Positions 16,218-30,289 are shown, numbered from the stretch's first letter. The stretch: 64,000 nucleotides of DNA from Diphasiastrum complanatum (GCA_029204225.1 CM055101.1:44700180-44764179), one strand, 5' to 3'. Program-made: numbers and translations. Notes: generated from the sequence alone by a model not told the origin.

Positions 16218-16355
16218 TATAAGAGAAGCTCCTTAGATCCTGCTTACAAATCCTAAACACAAAGGATAACACACTGTGGAGAAACCACTCAACCAAGTAG
16301 AAGCATCCAATCAATCTCTAGAAGTCTCACCCCCAAGCCAAGGAACAAGAAGCAT
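16218..16355 (-). repeat. 5' LTR of Gypsy-B (138 bp)
   Basis: Gap-free partner of 13059-13196. By eye the ten differences are all transitions. It adjoins the primer-binding site, which fixes it as the 5' LTR of a minus-strand element. Confidence 0.88.
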
Positions 16356-16376
16356 TTCTGACTCTAGTGCATGTAG

Positions 16377-17006
16377 TCAAAGTAGTATCTTCCTCAAGTA
16401 TTGTACACTACTCAGATGAGAAGTAAGAGTGTAGCCCTCATCAGTTATCTTAGAGACTGATAATAGGTTCTTTGACAAGTGAGAAACATGAAGGACGTTA
16501 GGAACACAAATGGACAGATCATTGTTGAAGCTGATCTTCACTGCTCCTTTGTCTTCCACGCATATGGTGGTAGAATCTCCGAGGTAGATAAATTGGTCTT
16601 TGTTGTAAGCTGTGTACTCCGTAAACCATTTCTTGTGAGAGGTCATGTGTTGGGTAGCGCCATTGTCCAGGTACCAGCTATCACAATCTTTGCTGCTATT
16701 GTAAGCCATTAACAAGTGTGTATCTGACTCCTTGAGTTTTGCCATGTTGGAGGAGTTTGGCTGCTGCTGCTGTTGTTGCTTCTTTGCCTTGTTGTAGATC
16801 TTGATGCGACACTCCTTGATGTCGTGATTAGCTCTTTTGCAATATCTGCAGAAAAGCTTCTTGCGCGATCCACCATGCTCACCTTGAGTGTGAGGCTTTT
16901 GTTGTTGCTGCTGCACTTGATCCTTGCCCTTGGAATAGTCTTTCTTCTTGCTGTATAGAGCCATGGATTTGTCTTTGATGGACAGGCTACTAGTCTTTCT
17001 CTGCAT
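16377..17006 (-). pseudogene. Copia-1 gag zinc knuckle and protease
   Basis: Minus-strand open stretch with a Gln-rich linker, a CX2CX4HX4C knuckle (CRYCKRANHDIKEC), then an aspartic protease of copia type (WYLDNGATQHMTSHKKWF) followed by the conserved PNVLHVSHLSKNLLSVSK block. It is continuous with the copia RT on the other side of Gypsy-B, which shows that Gypsy-B lies within one copia copy. Fossil. Confidence 0.88.
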
Positions 17007-17125
17007 TTCTTCTTGAAGAAGATGACTAGTCTACATGTTGGATACCTTTAGTCGGAGCTATTTTGGAGGTGCATGAGCATCTGTAGCTGTTGTTGATTAT
17101 AAGTGGTGAGATTTTGGATCTGCAA

Positions 17126-18762
17126 CTATTGTTGCTTATTTTTCACTTCCAGTCTTGTTTTTTCTTTCTGAAGGTCTGCCATAGCGCCATCGTCGAATTG
17201 CTGCATGGTATATTGTCCTCCTAGGGTGCTGAATAGATTATATTGGAGCTCATTTACCAACCATACTACTTTTTGGGCTGCAAGGGGTAACTGCTCCCAA
17301 GGGCCAATATCAGGGAGGGTGCGTGTATAGTTACGGTATGACATTGGGTTAAAGGGTAGAAAATCATGAACATGGGTAGATGGAGATGAATGAAAGACAG
17401 TTGGAGGTGATTGAGGGATGATAGGTGAAAGAGGTGGGGATATACTGCGTGGCGGAGATGTGTGGAGTGGGTTACTGGTGACGGTGGTTGTTGGAATTCC
17501 TGTTAGTAATTGTAAGGCAAAATCATCTACATTGACTATAGAGTCAAGTAGGGTGGATATTTGTACAGGTGAGGGCTTTTGCGGAAGTGTGGAATCGAAG
17601 CCCGTGTTGAGAGTGAGTGAGGGTGTGGAGGTAGCAGTAAATGGTGGGGGTGGTGCGGAAGTGTGAGAGCAAGTGAGGGAGTTGGGGTTGTGGAAGGTGC
17701 CGGTGTGGATAGAACCACGCCCACATGATCAGAACCAGAAGTGCCTGCCTCAACTGAGCTGCCTGTTGCTGCCGCTACTGCTTGTCTGCGTTGTTGGGCC
17801 TGGTGGAGTAAGGTCTCCTGCTGCACTAGGACCTCCTTCGGGACCGGAGAGGGTTTAAGGCTCCCTCCGGATTCAGCATACTCAGCCCCGATGTCACTGG
17901 ATAAAATGTCGTGAGGTACGTCAGCTTCCATGCTGATTGTTTTCCCTTTCTGTTTCTTAGTTGGTGGTGCTGGTGAAACTGGTTTTGCTATCGATTGGGG
18001 GGGTGGCTCGCTTCTTAGTGCTCAGATAGATATCATCAAGCTCTTTGATGGCAGCAGCTGCCCGAGACCCCAACTGTTTGGTGACCAACATGTGGAGGAG
18101 ACATCCACACTTGGTAGTTGGTTTTTTGACTTTCAAGGCCCCGCACAACTTTTCTACTATCTTCTCAGCCCACTTGTAGTTTTGAGTGGGATTATTCATG
18201 GTGATGGTCAAAGAGAAGATGTCGCTTGGAGGTATGCGATCCATCTTGGCAGTATGCACCTCGACCATGGTGACGAGAATTCTAAGGTAGCCCAGAGATG
18301 GGGATCTATGAGGAGACAGATGGCAATCCCATCATTGGTTTGGGCAATAGTTTTGTCGTCCTCTATTAGAAACTTGATAAAATACTTGGCATTATAACTG
18401 GTGCCCTTGCCATGGATCATCTCTCCGAGATTAGGGAAGCCAATGCTCTGTATATGCTCAGGAGAGATGTTGATGATGGTGTAACTACCACTCTTAGATG
18501 TAAGCTTAAAGGTATGGAATTCATCTGAATAGGTTGAGTAGGCCGCTCGGATCAGGCTCTCGTTCTACTGGTCACAGAAGTGAGTTAGATCAAATCCAAG
18601 GTTTGTGAGGATATCCTTGGCCAGGATCAGCTGCTCGGTGTAATTCTTGATACAAATCATAAAAATGTCCCCTGAATAAGGCCTAGGGGGTTTACGGCCA
18701 TGCAGAGAGAGCGAGCAGTCATGGGAGGCCATAGTAGCAGTGATTTTAGATTGTTCTGGCAA
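17126..18762 (-). pseudogene. Gypsy-A extra ORF, upstream portion
   Basis: Minus-strand coding-like sequence downstream of the Gypsy-A integrase. It has segments such as MASHDCSLSLHGRKPPRPYS (near 18730), IKELDDIYLSTKKRATPP (near 18030) and a Pro/Gln-rich stretch (17930-17540). I recognise no catalytic domain. Its place between integrase and the Copia-1 insertion identifies it as the extra ORF of an Athila/Tat-like gypsy. Composition shifts to low-complexity Pro/Ser/Thr in the middle. Broken fossil of unknown function. Confidence 0.5.
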
Positions 18763-19320
18763 GTTTGAAAATTTTGAAAAATTTTGGCATGAACTCGAGA
18801 GTAGGAATCTAAAATGAATTCATGGAGAGAAGGGTGGAGGTCTATATATAGACTTTTCTGGTCAGAAATTTGCAACTCCACTCACAAATCGTCCTTAGTG
18901 TCCATGATTGCTTAATGATGCTCGCAAATTTCGAGGCAGTGTTCTGAGGGTCGGCGAATTCCTGTAAGTGATTTTTGTGTCTCAAAATAGAAAAAATGTC
19001 TGACAGTAAAAAAAATGTGTTGTATGCCTAATCTGATACTATCTTGATGGGGTGAACAAGAAAGCACAGGAAAAAATTGTCAAAATGGCAAGCAGGCAGT
19101 AAAGAAAAGTAAAGAAGGACAGTAGAAAAGAAAACAACTAATACATATCAAGATTAAAACATGGCTCATTATACTTTCTCAGTCTGCTCCCATTGACCAA
19201 AATGTCGAGGATATCGCCTTGAAGGGTTTGGAGTTGTACATATCCTGAGGCAAAGATTTTTTTAATGACGTAAGGACCTTGGCCAGAAAATTTCAGTTTT
19301 TCTTTAAAGGCTTTGGCCTG

Positions 19321-20190
19321 CTATAGCAGGACCTTATCTCCAACTTGGAAGTCTCTAAGTTTCAATGATCGATCATGCCATGCTTTTTGTCGACGTTTGT
19401 GGACTTGTTGAGCATGGATGCTGATTCGTCGTATTTTGTATAGTTGTTCCAGATGGAATAACCTATTTGCTAGAGTTTGTTGATTATCTAGCTCAAGATT
19501 ATAGGCCACTCGAAGGGAGGAAAAATGAAATTCTGCAGACATAACGGCTTCTTGGCCATATGCTAGCTGGAAAGGGGTTAAGTCTGTATCTCTCTTCGAG
19601 GTGGTGCGATAAGCCCATAGAGCAGCATAAAGTTTGAGTTCCCAATCAGATCGGCTGGATTCGATGGTTTTGGTGAGAATTCCACATAGGATTTTATTGG
19701 TGGATTCCACCTGGACATTGCATGGTGGATAATATGGGAAAATTTTGCGATCTACCACAAAATTTTTTGAAAGGAGATCTGCTATGACAGAGTTAAGGAA
19801 ATGTGTACTCCTATCACTGATAAGTTCTAGAGGATAGCCAAAATGAACTATAACCTGTTCATAGAGAAATTTGTGGTAGAACGGGCGTCAGCATTGCGAA
19901 CAGCTCTTGCTTCAGCCCAGTTGGTACAATAGTCCGTAGCTACTATGATGTAACGAGATTGTGTGTGCCGAGCAGCGGGACTAATGGGTCCGACATAATC
20001 AATGTCCCATTTCTGGAAAGCTTGATCAGTGGTGACAGGTATAAAGGCATGTAATTGGTCTTTTGAAAGCGTTTTGTGCATTGGCAAACATCACAGGCCT
20101 TTGTGTGGTCAATGACAAACTGTTGACGTGGTGGTTGGTACTGATTTGGTGCAGTTGGTCGTGGTTGGTAGACCCTTGGTTGTGGCATAA
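19321..20190 (-). pseudogene. Gypsy-A integrase remains
   Basis: Minus strand. A CDVCQCTKRFQ zinc-binding end lies near 20090, followed by the core (WDIDYVGPISPAARHTQSRY, VATDYCTNWAEARAVRNADA), the PPCNVQVESTNKIL block (near 19710) and YRTTSKRDTDLTPFQLAYGQ (near 19590). These are standard Ty3/gypsy integrase blocks. Fossil, broken. Confidence 0.88.
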
Positions 20191-20199
20191 GTTGTTGTG

Positions 20200-21070
20200 G
20201 AGGGAAGGGGCAGTATGCTCGATAGATGGTGGGTCTGGTTGCTGCTGGAAAATGGCTTTGCAGTTGAGGGCATTCATTAGCAGTATGATGCTGTGAGCAG
20301 ATTGGACACCAGTATTTTCTCTTGCTGGAAAGGATTTCTCAGCAATTCGTTTCATGGCGGTTTGGAAATTGACAGTGAGCTTATCCATATGAGATTGTTG
20401 AGATTTTTGCCAGGTTTCCATTTGATGTAGAAGTTCAAAAGATTGGGCAACATCGTCAGACTTCGGGTGATTAGGACGGTCAGGATTCTTAGATTTCTTT
20501 TCACGATGGTCAAAGTCATCGTCAGGACCTTTGTCTTCCTCATGATAGCATCACTCATCACATCTTTAAGTTGATCATAAAGGTCAACTGGTTTGAGTTC
20601 ACGGTGGATATTTTTAGGCAATCCAACCAAGAACAGTTTTATGGCCATACGTCTGGTGATATTTTCATCAACACATTCTACTTTGAGACGTTTAAAATGC
20701 TCAATGTAGTTTCGAACAGACTCTTTGCGATGCATCTTGATATAGGTAATTTGGATGAATGGGCTCTGAGTCAGTTTGGATGGTCTGAAACGCTTGATGA
20801 GAGCATCCTTGAGGGTTGTCCAAGAAGCAAGATCGGGAGCTTCAAGATTAAAATATCACTCCTTGGCTGTTCCATAGAGTACCATGGGAAATAGGCAAAG
20901 CTTTTCAATTTCAGAGATATCTCCATGAAAACGACATGCATTATCAAAGTCTTGGAGAAATCGGACTGGGTCAGATTCTCCATTATGCTTTGATGTATCG
21001 ATTCGTGGAATTCTGCATTCTAGTCGTGGAGTCGTAGGGTTGAAGATTCAGCACAATCACGAGACATGAT
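20200..21070 (-). pseudogene. Gypsy-A gag remains
   Basis: Minus-strand gag-like sequence. RIPRIDTSKHNGESDPVRFL-like coding lies near 21000, then a retrotransposon-gag block with SVRNYIEHFKRLKVECVDEN and RMAIKLFLVGLPKNIHREL (20735-20352), then a Gln/Pro-rich tail with a CPICSQHH-type zinc motif near 20300. It directly follows the primer site and 5' LTR. Broken fossil. Confidence 0.75.
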
Positions 21071-21952
21071 GCAGAGTGTGGATGAGAGTAAGAGCACAGA
21101 TGATCAGGTTAGTATTGTTCTTGGAAAAGGACAAAAAGGCAGTTTGTTTGTAGAATGGAGAGTGTTGGACAAAAAACTGGTATTTTTGGCTGTAATAGAA
21201 TTTGCGGACAAGTTGGGAAATCGTGGAGAGGCAGATAAATCAAACTATAGGACTCGCGAATTCTGACAAGGAGTGCTGTTTGTCAGAATATTGATTTTTT
21301 TATATTTTTAGAAAAAAAATTGTACTGTTAGAATTCATGGGTGGGATAGAGAATTCATGCTCACTGAGGACGATTTCATAGGCTGGATGGCGATTTCTGA
21401 TACAGAGGTTTTACTGACAGATAGGGGATATAGGAAGAAATATGACTTCCTGATAGAAAACAGGCAAAATCTCTGAGATAGAATTCGCGGAGCTGCTTGA
21501 GATAGAATTCGCGGAGCTGCTGGAGGACTGATCTTGATTAGATCTAGCCTTAGTGAAGCCGACGAATTCTAGGACAAAGATTTGGGTGAGAAATAAGGGA
21601 TTTTGACAGTATATCAGGCTGTTTTCTCATAATCTGACCGTGGTCAAAATTCATGGAGGTGATAAAATGAAAGATCAGGGAATGTTAGGGCTGCGGACAG
21701 ACTGACAAATTCTGATATACCTGTTTGGTTCGGAAAAAGGTCACTTGGGTCACTTCTTTTCAAAGAAAATGCCCAAGTTGACAGTTTTGTTGCTTCCCCC
21801 CAGCTTGATAAGTTGCTCCGCAGCTCGTATAGGACCTGGAGAGAAGACTCGTGCTATGGTTGGAAGATAGAAAACAGGCAAACAAGCAAACACACAACAT
21901 GGAGTCGAAAAAACAAAAACAAAAAAGAAGCTAGGTGAAAAATGTTTAAAGA

Positions 21953-21968
21953 GCGGCAACGACGCTAA
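21953..21968 (-). other. tRNA-Asp-like primer-binding site of Gypsy-A
   Basis: The minus strand reads TTAGCGTCGTTGCCGC directly after the LTR end ACTTCCAACA. It resembles the tRNA-Asp 3'-end complement TGGCGCCGTTGCCG used by Athila-type gypsy elements, with a few differences. Confidence 0.6.
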
Positions 21969-22662
21969 TGTTGGAAGTAAATCTAATTTGTATATGTTGG
22001 CTAGATCTACTCATGATGCGGTGTAGCATAGAGAGGATCGTCCACTTTCTAAGTTTCTACCAAGCTTCAAACGGGAATGCAGAAATAGAAAACAATGACA
22101 GAAGCACTAAGGCTTACCCAACTAGTGCTCGAAATAGAAATGAACTAACTAAGAGGACAAAAACAAAACCTTACTAAGGCTTACCCAACTAGCAAGGTGA
22201 TTAAGCTAAATCCTAAATTAACACCCAAAGGGATTGAAAAGATAGATTGCGGCTAAACTAAGCATATATTGATTAAAACATGGCACAATAAAAGAACCAA
22301 TGAAAGGAGGCAAGAGGAGGCCCGAGAACCTTCCCTCAAGCTATGCACCTTCCAATGGGGACACAAGTGAAATAGCAAGATAATCTCAAAAGAGATAACA
22401 ATTTAGTATAATGTCAAAAGTGCTATTTACAAGGCAAATATCTCTCCTTTTATGGCAAGGAGGGTCTTCCATAAGTATCCACTAACTTATGAGACTAATC
22501 TATTTCTAGCCTTTTTAGAACTTCTAACTTAGGATTTAGAACTTCAAAGTTTCTTAACTTAGGAAAACTTAAGACAAAATATTTCTAATCTTAAGTTTCC
22601 TAAGTCTAAGTACACTCGTACGTGGACTTACAAAACACATGCCATGGAGTTTTATTTCTCTC
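21969..22662 (-). repeat. 5' LTR of Gypsy-A
   Basis: Matches 8466-9281 from the TGTTGGAAGTAAATC end outward; similarity stops near 22662, so this copy is shorter than its partner. It joins the primer-binding site on the left, which makes it the 5' LTR of the minus-strand element. Confidence 0.85.
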
Positions 22663-22663
22663 G

Positions 22664-22930
22664 AGTTTTGAGGTGCTATCTTCGTTTAGAACATCAATGA
22701 AGACAAGAGATGTGGAGACAGAGGTGCATCTATGGTAGGTGAAATAGAAAGTACCAAGGAGGTCAATTAGACAAAGCACTTTATCTTCAGGTCCAGCAGT
22801 AAGACAAGTAGCCCGATCAGTATCAATAATGAACTCATGCATAGAGATGGCCTTTTTCATGCAACAGATAAAGGTCCGTATAAAGTGATTAGGTGGAGGA
22901 AGGGGCTCCCCATAACCAACATCCTGAAAC
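22664..22930 (-). other. Unrecognised coding-like fragment
   Basis: The minus strand is open for nearly 90 codons right up to the edge of the Gypsy-A LTR, with protein-like composition (GYGEPLPPPNHFIR, AISMHEFIIDTDRATC, EDKVLCLIDLLGTF). I cannot place it in a family. It may be an exon of a disrupted host gene or an older transposon. Confidence 0.25.
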
Positions 22931-23045
22931 CAACTTGAGGACTGAATAAAAAAAGACCTTACGTTAGTCGTTGAATCAAAATAAAAGGTAAAGGTTTGAT
23001 ACGACCCCCAACCAAAGGGTAGTTGGATTTACATCCCAAAAATGC

Positions 23046-24923
<1,878 letters not shown>

Positions 24924-25908
24924 AGAATCCACTAGCCTTCCCACAATTAGTGAATCCCTCGAGGGCAGTTAGCATCCCCCGAGGGAGAATTAACTGCTCA
25001 TCAAGAGGTTGTTGATGTCATTAGGTAGTTCATAAGAATGTCCAGGAAAGTTTTCTTGCATAAGTAGTTTGTTGAGAGTTTGACAAAGTCCAATTCTCAT
25101 AAAGCCATTTTTTTGAAATGCATCCATAAGCGAGAAAATTTTGTGGTCTATTGCAACAATACATCGCAATGATCACTTGCGAGATAATAACGCTATAAGA
25201 ATTGAGAATGGGTCTGTCAGAAGATGGATGTATATATTGTAAGAAACGAAAGGGTAACTCCTTTCTTTTGTCATATTTAGATAAGTGTGCGAGGCATGTG
25301 GTTGGATCAAAAGTAGTGGTGATATTTAAAAAATGTATAGTATTCGTCTTTTCAATAGTACAGTCGATTTCCAGATAGTCTAATGGACTTCCGCTATATA
25401 AAAGACATTTTCATTGGTTATACTACATTAGATATATTTCGAGCACCAAAAGGGCCTTTTATCAAGATGTTGTTTTTTACTTTTCAACTATTCGACGTAC
25501 ACTTGGCCCATTTATATATTTACACCTATGAAAGACCGTAATTTTTTTACTTTGAGCTGTACATCAATCATTTAGATGTGTAAATGAGTATCTACAATGC
25601 AAGGATTTAAATACAGGCATAAAAATTGTCGAAATCACATAAACATTTGGATGGTGGACGTGCAACATTGTACCTTTCAAAAAAAGAAATAGAAAACTAT
25701 CTCAAATGACTTCAAGATTTCATCGAACATATAGTATTCAATATTTTGGAAAATGTACATTGTTAGCAAAGCTAAAATAAAATATTTGTGGCTTTCAATA
25801 ATAGCCCACTTTCTGTTTGCCTATTTGTTCTATTTATCATCATGTGATGATATATTTCTATACATTTGTATTTTATATCAACAAGTAGTTACACTTATAT
25901 ATCGATAT

Positions 25909-26595
25909 TTACATTTCAATCATAAGTGTCTGAGGCAGATCTTCAAGCACTACAACTTCACTATCCACCTATGGGGTAGCTTCATGCTTGTAGGACCTTG
26001 TAGACGATAGTTGTACGTGCATCATTTCATGTCGGAACTGATGAACAATATTTGTTGATACTTCAGGGCACTGGAACTGCTATCTAAAACATTGAGTGTA
26101 GATAATAGCCAATAACTAATAACTTATAATTACACAAACATAATATCATCAGGATACTAGAAGTTGAGAAATTTACCTCACGTATATTAACATTTGAAGT
26201 TTGCATCATATACCAATCCAAGAATGATTTAACATTCCAAATGCAAAACCATCCGCAGCTGAATGCACTGTCTTGTTGCGAAGACTAAAAGGTTACAACG
26301 GAAAATTATTAAAATATAATTTTTAACTGCATGCCATCATGTAAATAAAAAATCAGTGAAAAGATCCTTTTACCTTTGCATCAACAATCTCCATATTAGT
26401 ATTTACATTTAGCCCATCTGGCATGGGCAATAGCTCCACCATCCTCTTGTACAAGGAGTTGACATTGGAATGGGTGGCATTCAAGGAATTCATTTTCATG
26501 CACGTAGGTGTGCAGCTTCCAGTAGTTACAACGGCACTTGCCACTAGGCAATGGCCAATCAATGCCCGCCCTGCCACTTGTCCCCCCCCCCCCAC
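25909..26595 (-). pseudogene. Relic resembling a C48 (Ulp1-like) cysteine peptidase, three exons
   Basis: Three minus-strand segments can be joined at plausible splice sites in phase 0. The first runs to 26374 (NSLYKRMVELLPMPDG, ending EIVDAK before GTAAAAG). The second is 26284-26177 (36 codons, preceded by TTTTAG). The third is 26079-25909 (FQCPEVSTNIVHQF, ending in TAA). The second exon contains SSQQDSAFSCGWFCIWNVKS. A Gln followed by an (S/D)CG.F block is the oxyanion-Gln and nucleophile-Cys arrangement of Ulp1/adenain-type C48 peptidases, and NSL in the first exon sits where that family has DSL with the catalytic Asp. One in-frame stop lies in the third exon and no upstream His-Trp block is secure, so I read it as a relic. 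Plant MULE and CACTA transposons often carry such proteases, so transposon origin is possible. Confidence 0.45.
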
Positions 26596-26668
26596 GCAGA
26601 TTTTCTCTACTATCTACAATTTTCTACACTGTTTCTAGAATCTACAATCGTCTACTCTCCAGGTTCGC

Positions 26669-27963
<1,295 letters not shown>

Positions 27964-28470
27964 TTGGTGCTCTTTGAGCTCTCTGGACAGTGGAGTCTAA
28001 ATCATGTTTGGTGTTGTGTGGTTATGAAGCAATCACTCTTGCTGTTGTGTGGTTATGAAGCAATGCAAGCATTTAGCAGATGTTGTAACTTGTAAGTCAT
28101 CTTCAGTTGTAAGGAAAATTATTGATATCTATGAAAATTTATGTCTAATGACTAATATGATCTGTGCTGGTTTTAGGAGCTTTTACCATGTAATCTATTT
28201 TTCATGCACTAATTAATTGTGCTAGTTTTATTTGCTTTTGAGATCTGGTCATTACAAAGTAAATGATAAATCTAAATGCTCAAGATATTACCCTTACATT
28301 GTTGAAGTTTCTCACTACTTAGTTTTCTTGTTATGCTACAATTTTATTGCTTTCAAATCGAAGTTCATTAACTATAGTTCATTCTACTTATCTGTTTTTA
28401 GTCAAAAATCTTCTGTTTTAAAGTATATCCCTTTAGGTCTATAATATTTTGTTTTATCACTTCGTAGATC

Positions 28471-30289
28471 ATGTCTAAACATCAAAGACTCTTTTCAGTA
28501 TTCCTGGCTTTGAAAAAGTTAATGTTTCTGATACGTCTAATAAAGTTCCAAGTGCACTAGGTAGTTCTACTTGATTTAACTGATATTAATTTAGATGGAA
28601 AATCCATAGAGGAAGTTGATCAAATAAAAAAACAAAGCTTGGTGTCCTAGTTGGAAGGACACATTTCCATGGGTTAGATTCGATAAAACCATTGGTTGTG
28701 TTTTTTGTACATGGTGTGAAAAAAGATCCTAATAACCGTACATAATATGGTAGAAATGGTTCTATAAATATCAAACTTAGTGCTATTAAAAATCATGCAA
28801 AGTCTGAATCACATAAGATTTCTAACTGGGTTGTGAAGAATGGCAGGAAATCTTTTGAAGAAGGAATGAAGAAGCAAGCTCCAAGTGTGGATACCTCTGT
28901 ACAACATCTTTTTCGTTTGGCATATTTTTTTGCTAAACATAATTTTGCTTTCACAGATTTTGAAGATATTCTGATCTATTTACGGGCATCTCGTGCTCCT
29001 GATGTCCCTCGTGGTATATATGAGAATGGTAAAGCATGTGCTATTTTTATCAAGTATCTTAGTATTGCGCTTAAAGAGTCTATATTGACTAGAATTAAAT
29101 CTAGTAAATATTATAGTGTCATGATAGATGAGTCTACAGATCATTCTTCTAAGAAACACCTATATTCTATGTTTGCTTCATGGAAATTAGCTATCCTTGT
29201 GTGACATTTTTTGAGCTATGTGATGTGAATGATGAATCAGTTTTAGGCATATTTGAATTTGTAAAAAAACTATTAGTAGCCAACGGATTGCCTTTAGTTG
29301 ATTGTGTTGGTTTTGGTTCTGATGGTGCATCATCCATGGTTGGATCTAGAGTTGGAGTTGCTACTTTGTTCAAGAAACATTCTCCATTCATGACTGCTAT
29401 TCATTGCATTGCACACAGGACTAACTTGTGTGTTGTTAATGCAGTTAAGAAGAGCGATTTTGCTAGACATGTAGACGAAGTTGTAATTTTGTAGCTAGTA
29501 TATTTTCTCGTAGTAGTAAAAGAATTGAAAAACTCAAGGTTTTAGAAGAAGAGTTTGACTGTTCTATCGTTAAGCTTAAAAAAACTTCATAAAATTCGTT
29601 GGCTTAGTAGGCAGCAAGTTCTTTCAAGATTTGTGACGTTTTAGGGGCTTTGTTAGCTTACTTGCAAGAAGAAGATCAGATTACTTTTTCAAAAGTGGCT
29701 AATTTTAAATTTATTTATTCCATTCATTTTTTGGTTGATATTTTAGAATACATGAATTTTCTTAGTAAGATGTTTCAGATGGAGTTTGTGGATGTTACCA
29801 CTGTCTCTGGTCTTGTTGAGAGTGAGGTATGTACCATTCAATTAGAGTTTATTGAATATCCTATTATTGATATTAATTCTTATCAAATGGATAGTCGTGG
29901 ATATCCTATTATTCCTGATTATGGTCCTAAGAAGGGTTATCTTGCAGCATTACGAGGAGCACTTAAAAACTTGGTTGAACATTGGATCTAATGAAACTTG
30001 GCGAGAAAAATACCCTAATATGTTAAAATTAGCTAAAGTTGCTTTGTTACAATGTTCTAGCACTGCAGCATGTGAGAGAGGGTTTAGTATGAAAAACTGG
30101 ATCAAAGATAAATTACGTAATTTTTTGTCTACTTCAAATGTTGATGCTCTTATGCGTATATGCATAGAAGGCCCTCCACTAGATGATTCCATGGATTTTT
30201 CTCACGCTATCAAATTGTGGAAAAAAGATACGTCAACAAGCCAACATATATATGGTTATTGTGAACCTAGTTCTTCAGTCCAGGTATGA
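28471..30289 (+). mobile_element. hAT transposase relic (ZNF862/ZMYM-like type)
   Basis: Plus-strand relic. It begins MSKHQRLFSVF and is followed by a TTF-type zinc-finger-like region (about 28640-28830, ending IKNHAKSESHKISNW). The transposase core has SSKYYSVMIDESTDHSSKKH (28830-29200), then GFGSDGASSMVGSRVGVATL and IHCIAHRTNLCVVNAV (29180-29494). A middle region with LVDILEYMNFLSKMFQ follows (29650-29990), and a C-terminal hAT dimerisation block with ALLQCSSTAACERGFSMKNW (30000-30290). Order and motifs match the hAT superfamily branch related to vertebrate ZNF862 and KIAA1586 proteins. The frame changes at several places, including near 28500, 29200 and 29500, and in-frame stops occur, so it is inactive. 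Terminal inverted repeats and the 8-bp target duplication were not found by eye. Confidence 0.85.

Larger units (their letters stand above)
13059..16355 (-). mobile_element. Gypsy-B: short-LTR Ty3/gypsy element nested in Copia-1
   Basis: Two 138-bp direct repeats (13059-13196 and 16218-16355) frame a minus-strand gypsy interior. A tRNA-Met-type primer site (16205-16216) lies next to the right LTR. Parts recognised are gag, a CX2CX4HX4C zinc knuckle (CFVCKKLGHMMKFC), aspartic protease (LLDSGSTHNLI), RT (FLDDILVYS) and RNase H (VRTDASDVAVGAVLL, YTDHQPLNYF). The element is incomplete and broken a few times. By eye the LTRs differ at 10 of 138 positions, all transitions, implying moderate age. 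Confidence 0.9.
10100..17020 (-). mobile_element. Copia-1: minus-strand Ty1/copia fossil inside Gypsy-A
   Basis: A copia element on the minus strand. A gag zinc knuckle and protease lie at 17006-16377. RT with a YVDD catalytic motif and RNase H lie at about 13058-11398. A purine-rich tract follows at 11385-11393, then an LTR-like stretch running left to about 10.1 kb. Gypsy-B lies inside it. Outer limits are approximate because only one LTR is visible. It is broken and incomplete; an age cannot be read without the second LTR. Confidence 0.8.
8466..22662 (-). mobile_element. Gypsy-A: minus-strand Ty3/gypsy element with 0.8-kb LTRs and an extra 3' ORF, hosting nested elements
   Basis: A minus-strand element bounded by two similar LTRs (8466-9281 and 21969-22662). 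From its 5' end it shows a primer-binding site resembling tRNA-Asp (21953-21968), gag (about 21070-20200), integrase (20190-19321), an extra ORF downstream of pol (about 18760-17126 and 9860-9290), and a polypurine tract (9282-9296). An extra ORF after pol together with a tRNA-Asp-like primer site suggests the Athila/Tat side of the gypsy superfamily. It is broken and incomplete. The LTR pair differs by very roughly 5 percent by eye, so the insertion is fairly young to middle-aged. Copia-1 sits inside its extra ORF region. Confidence 0.85.

Noticed and set aside
17418-18397. Plus-strand ORFs opposite the Gypsy-A extra ORF
   Set aside because: Low-complexity antisense shadows of the minus-strand coding-like sequence; no family resemblance.
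6546-22662. Undescribed multi-gene system formed by the many adjacent ORFs
   Set aside because: All recognisable ORFs fall into known LTR-element parts in their standard order; the arrangement is nesting, not an operon.
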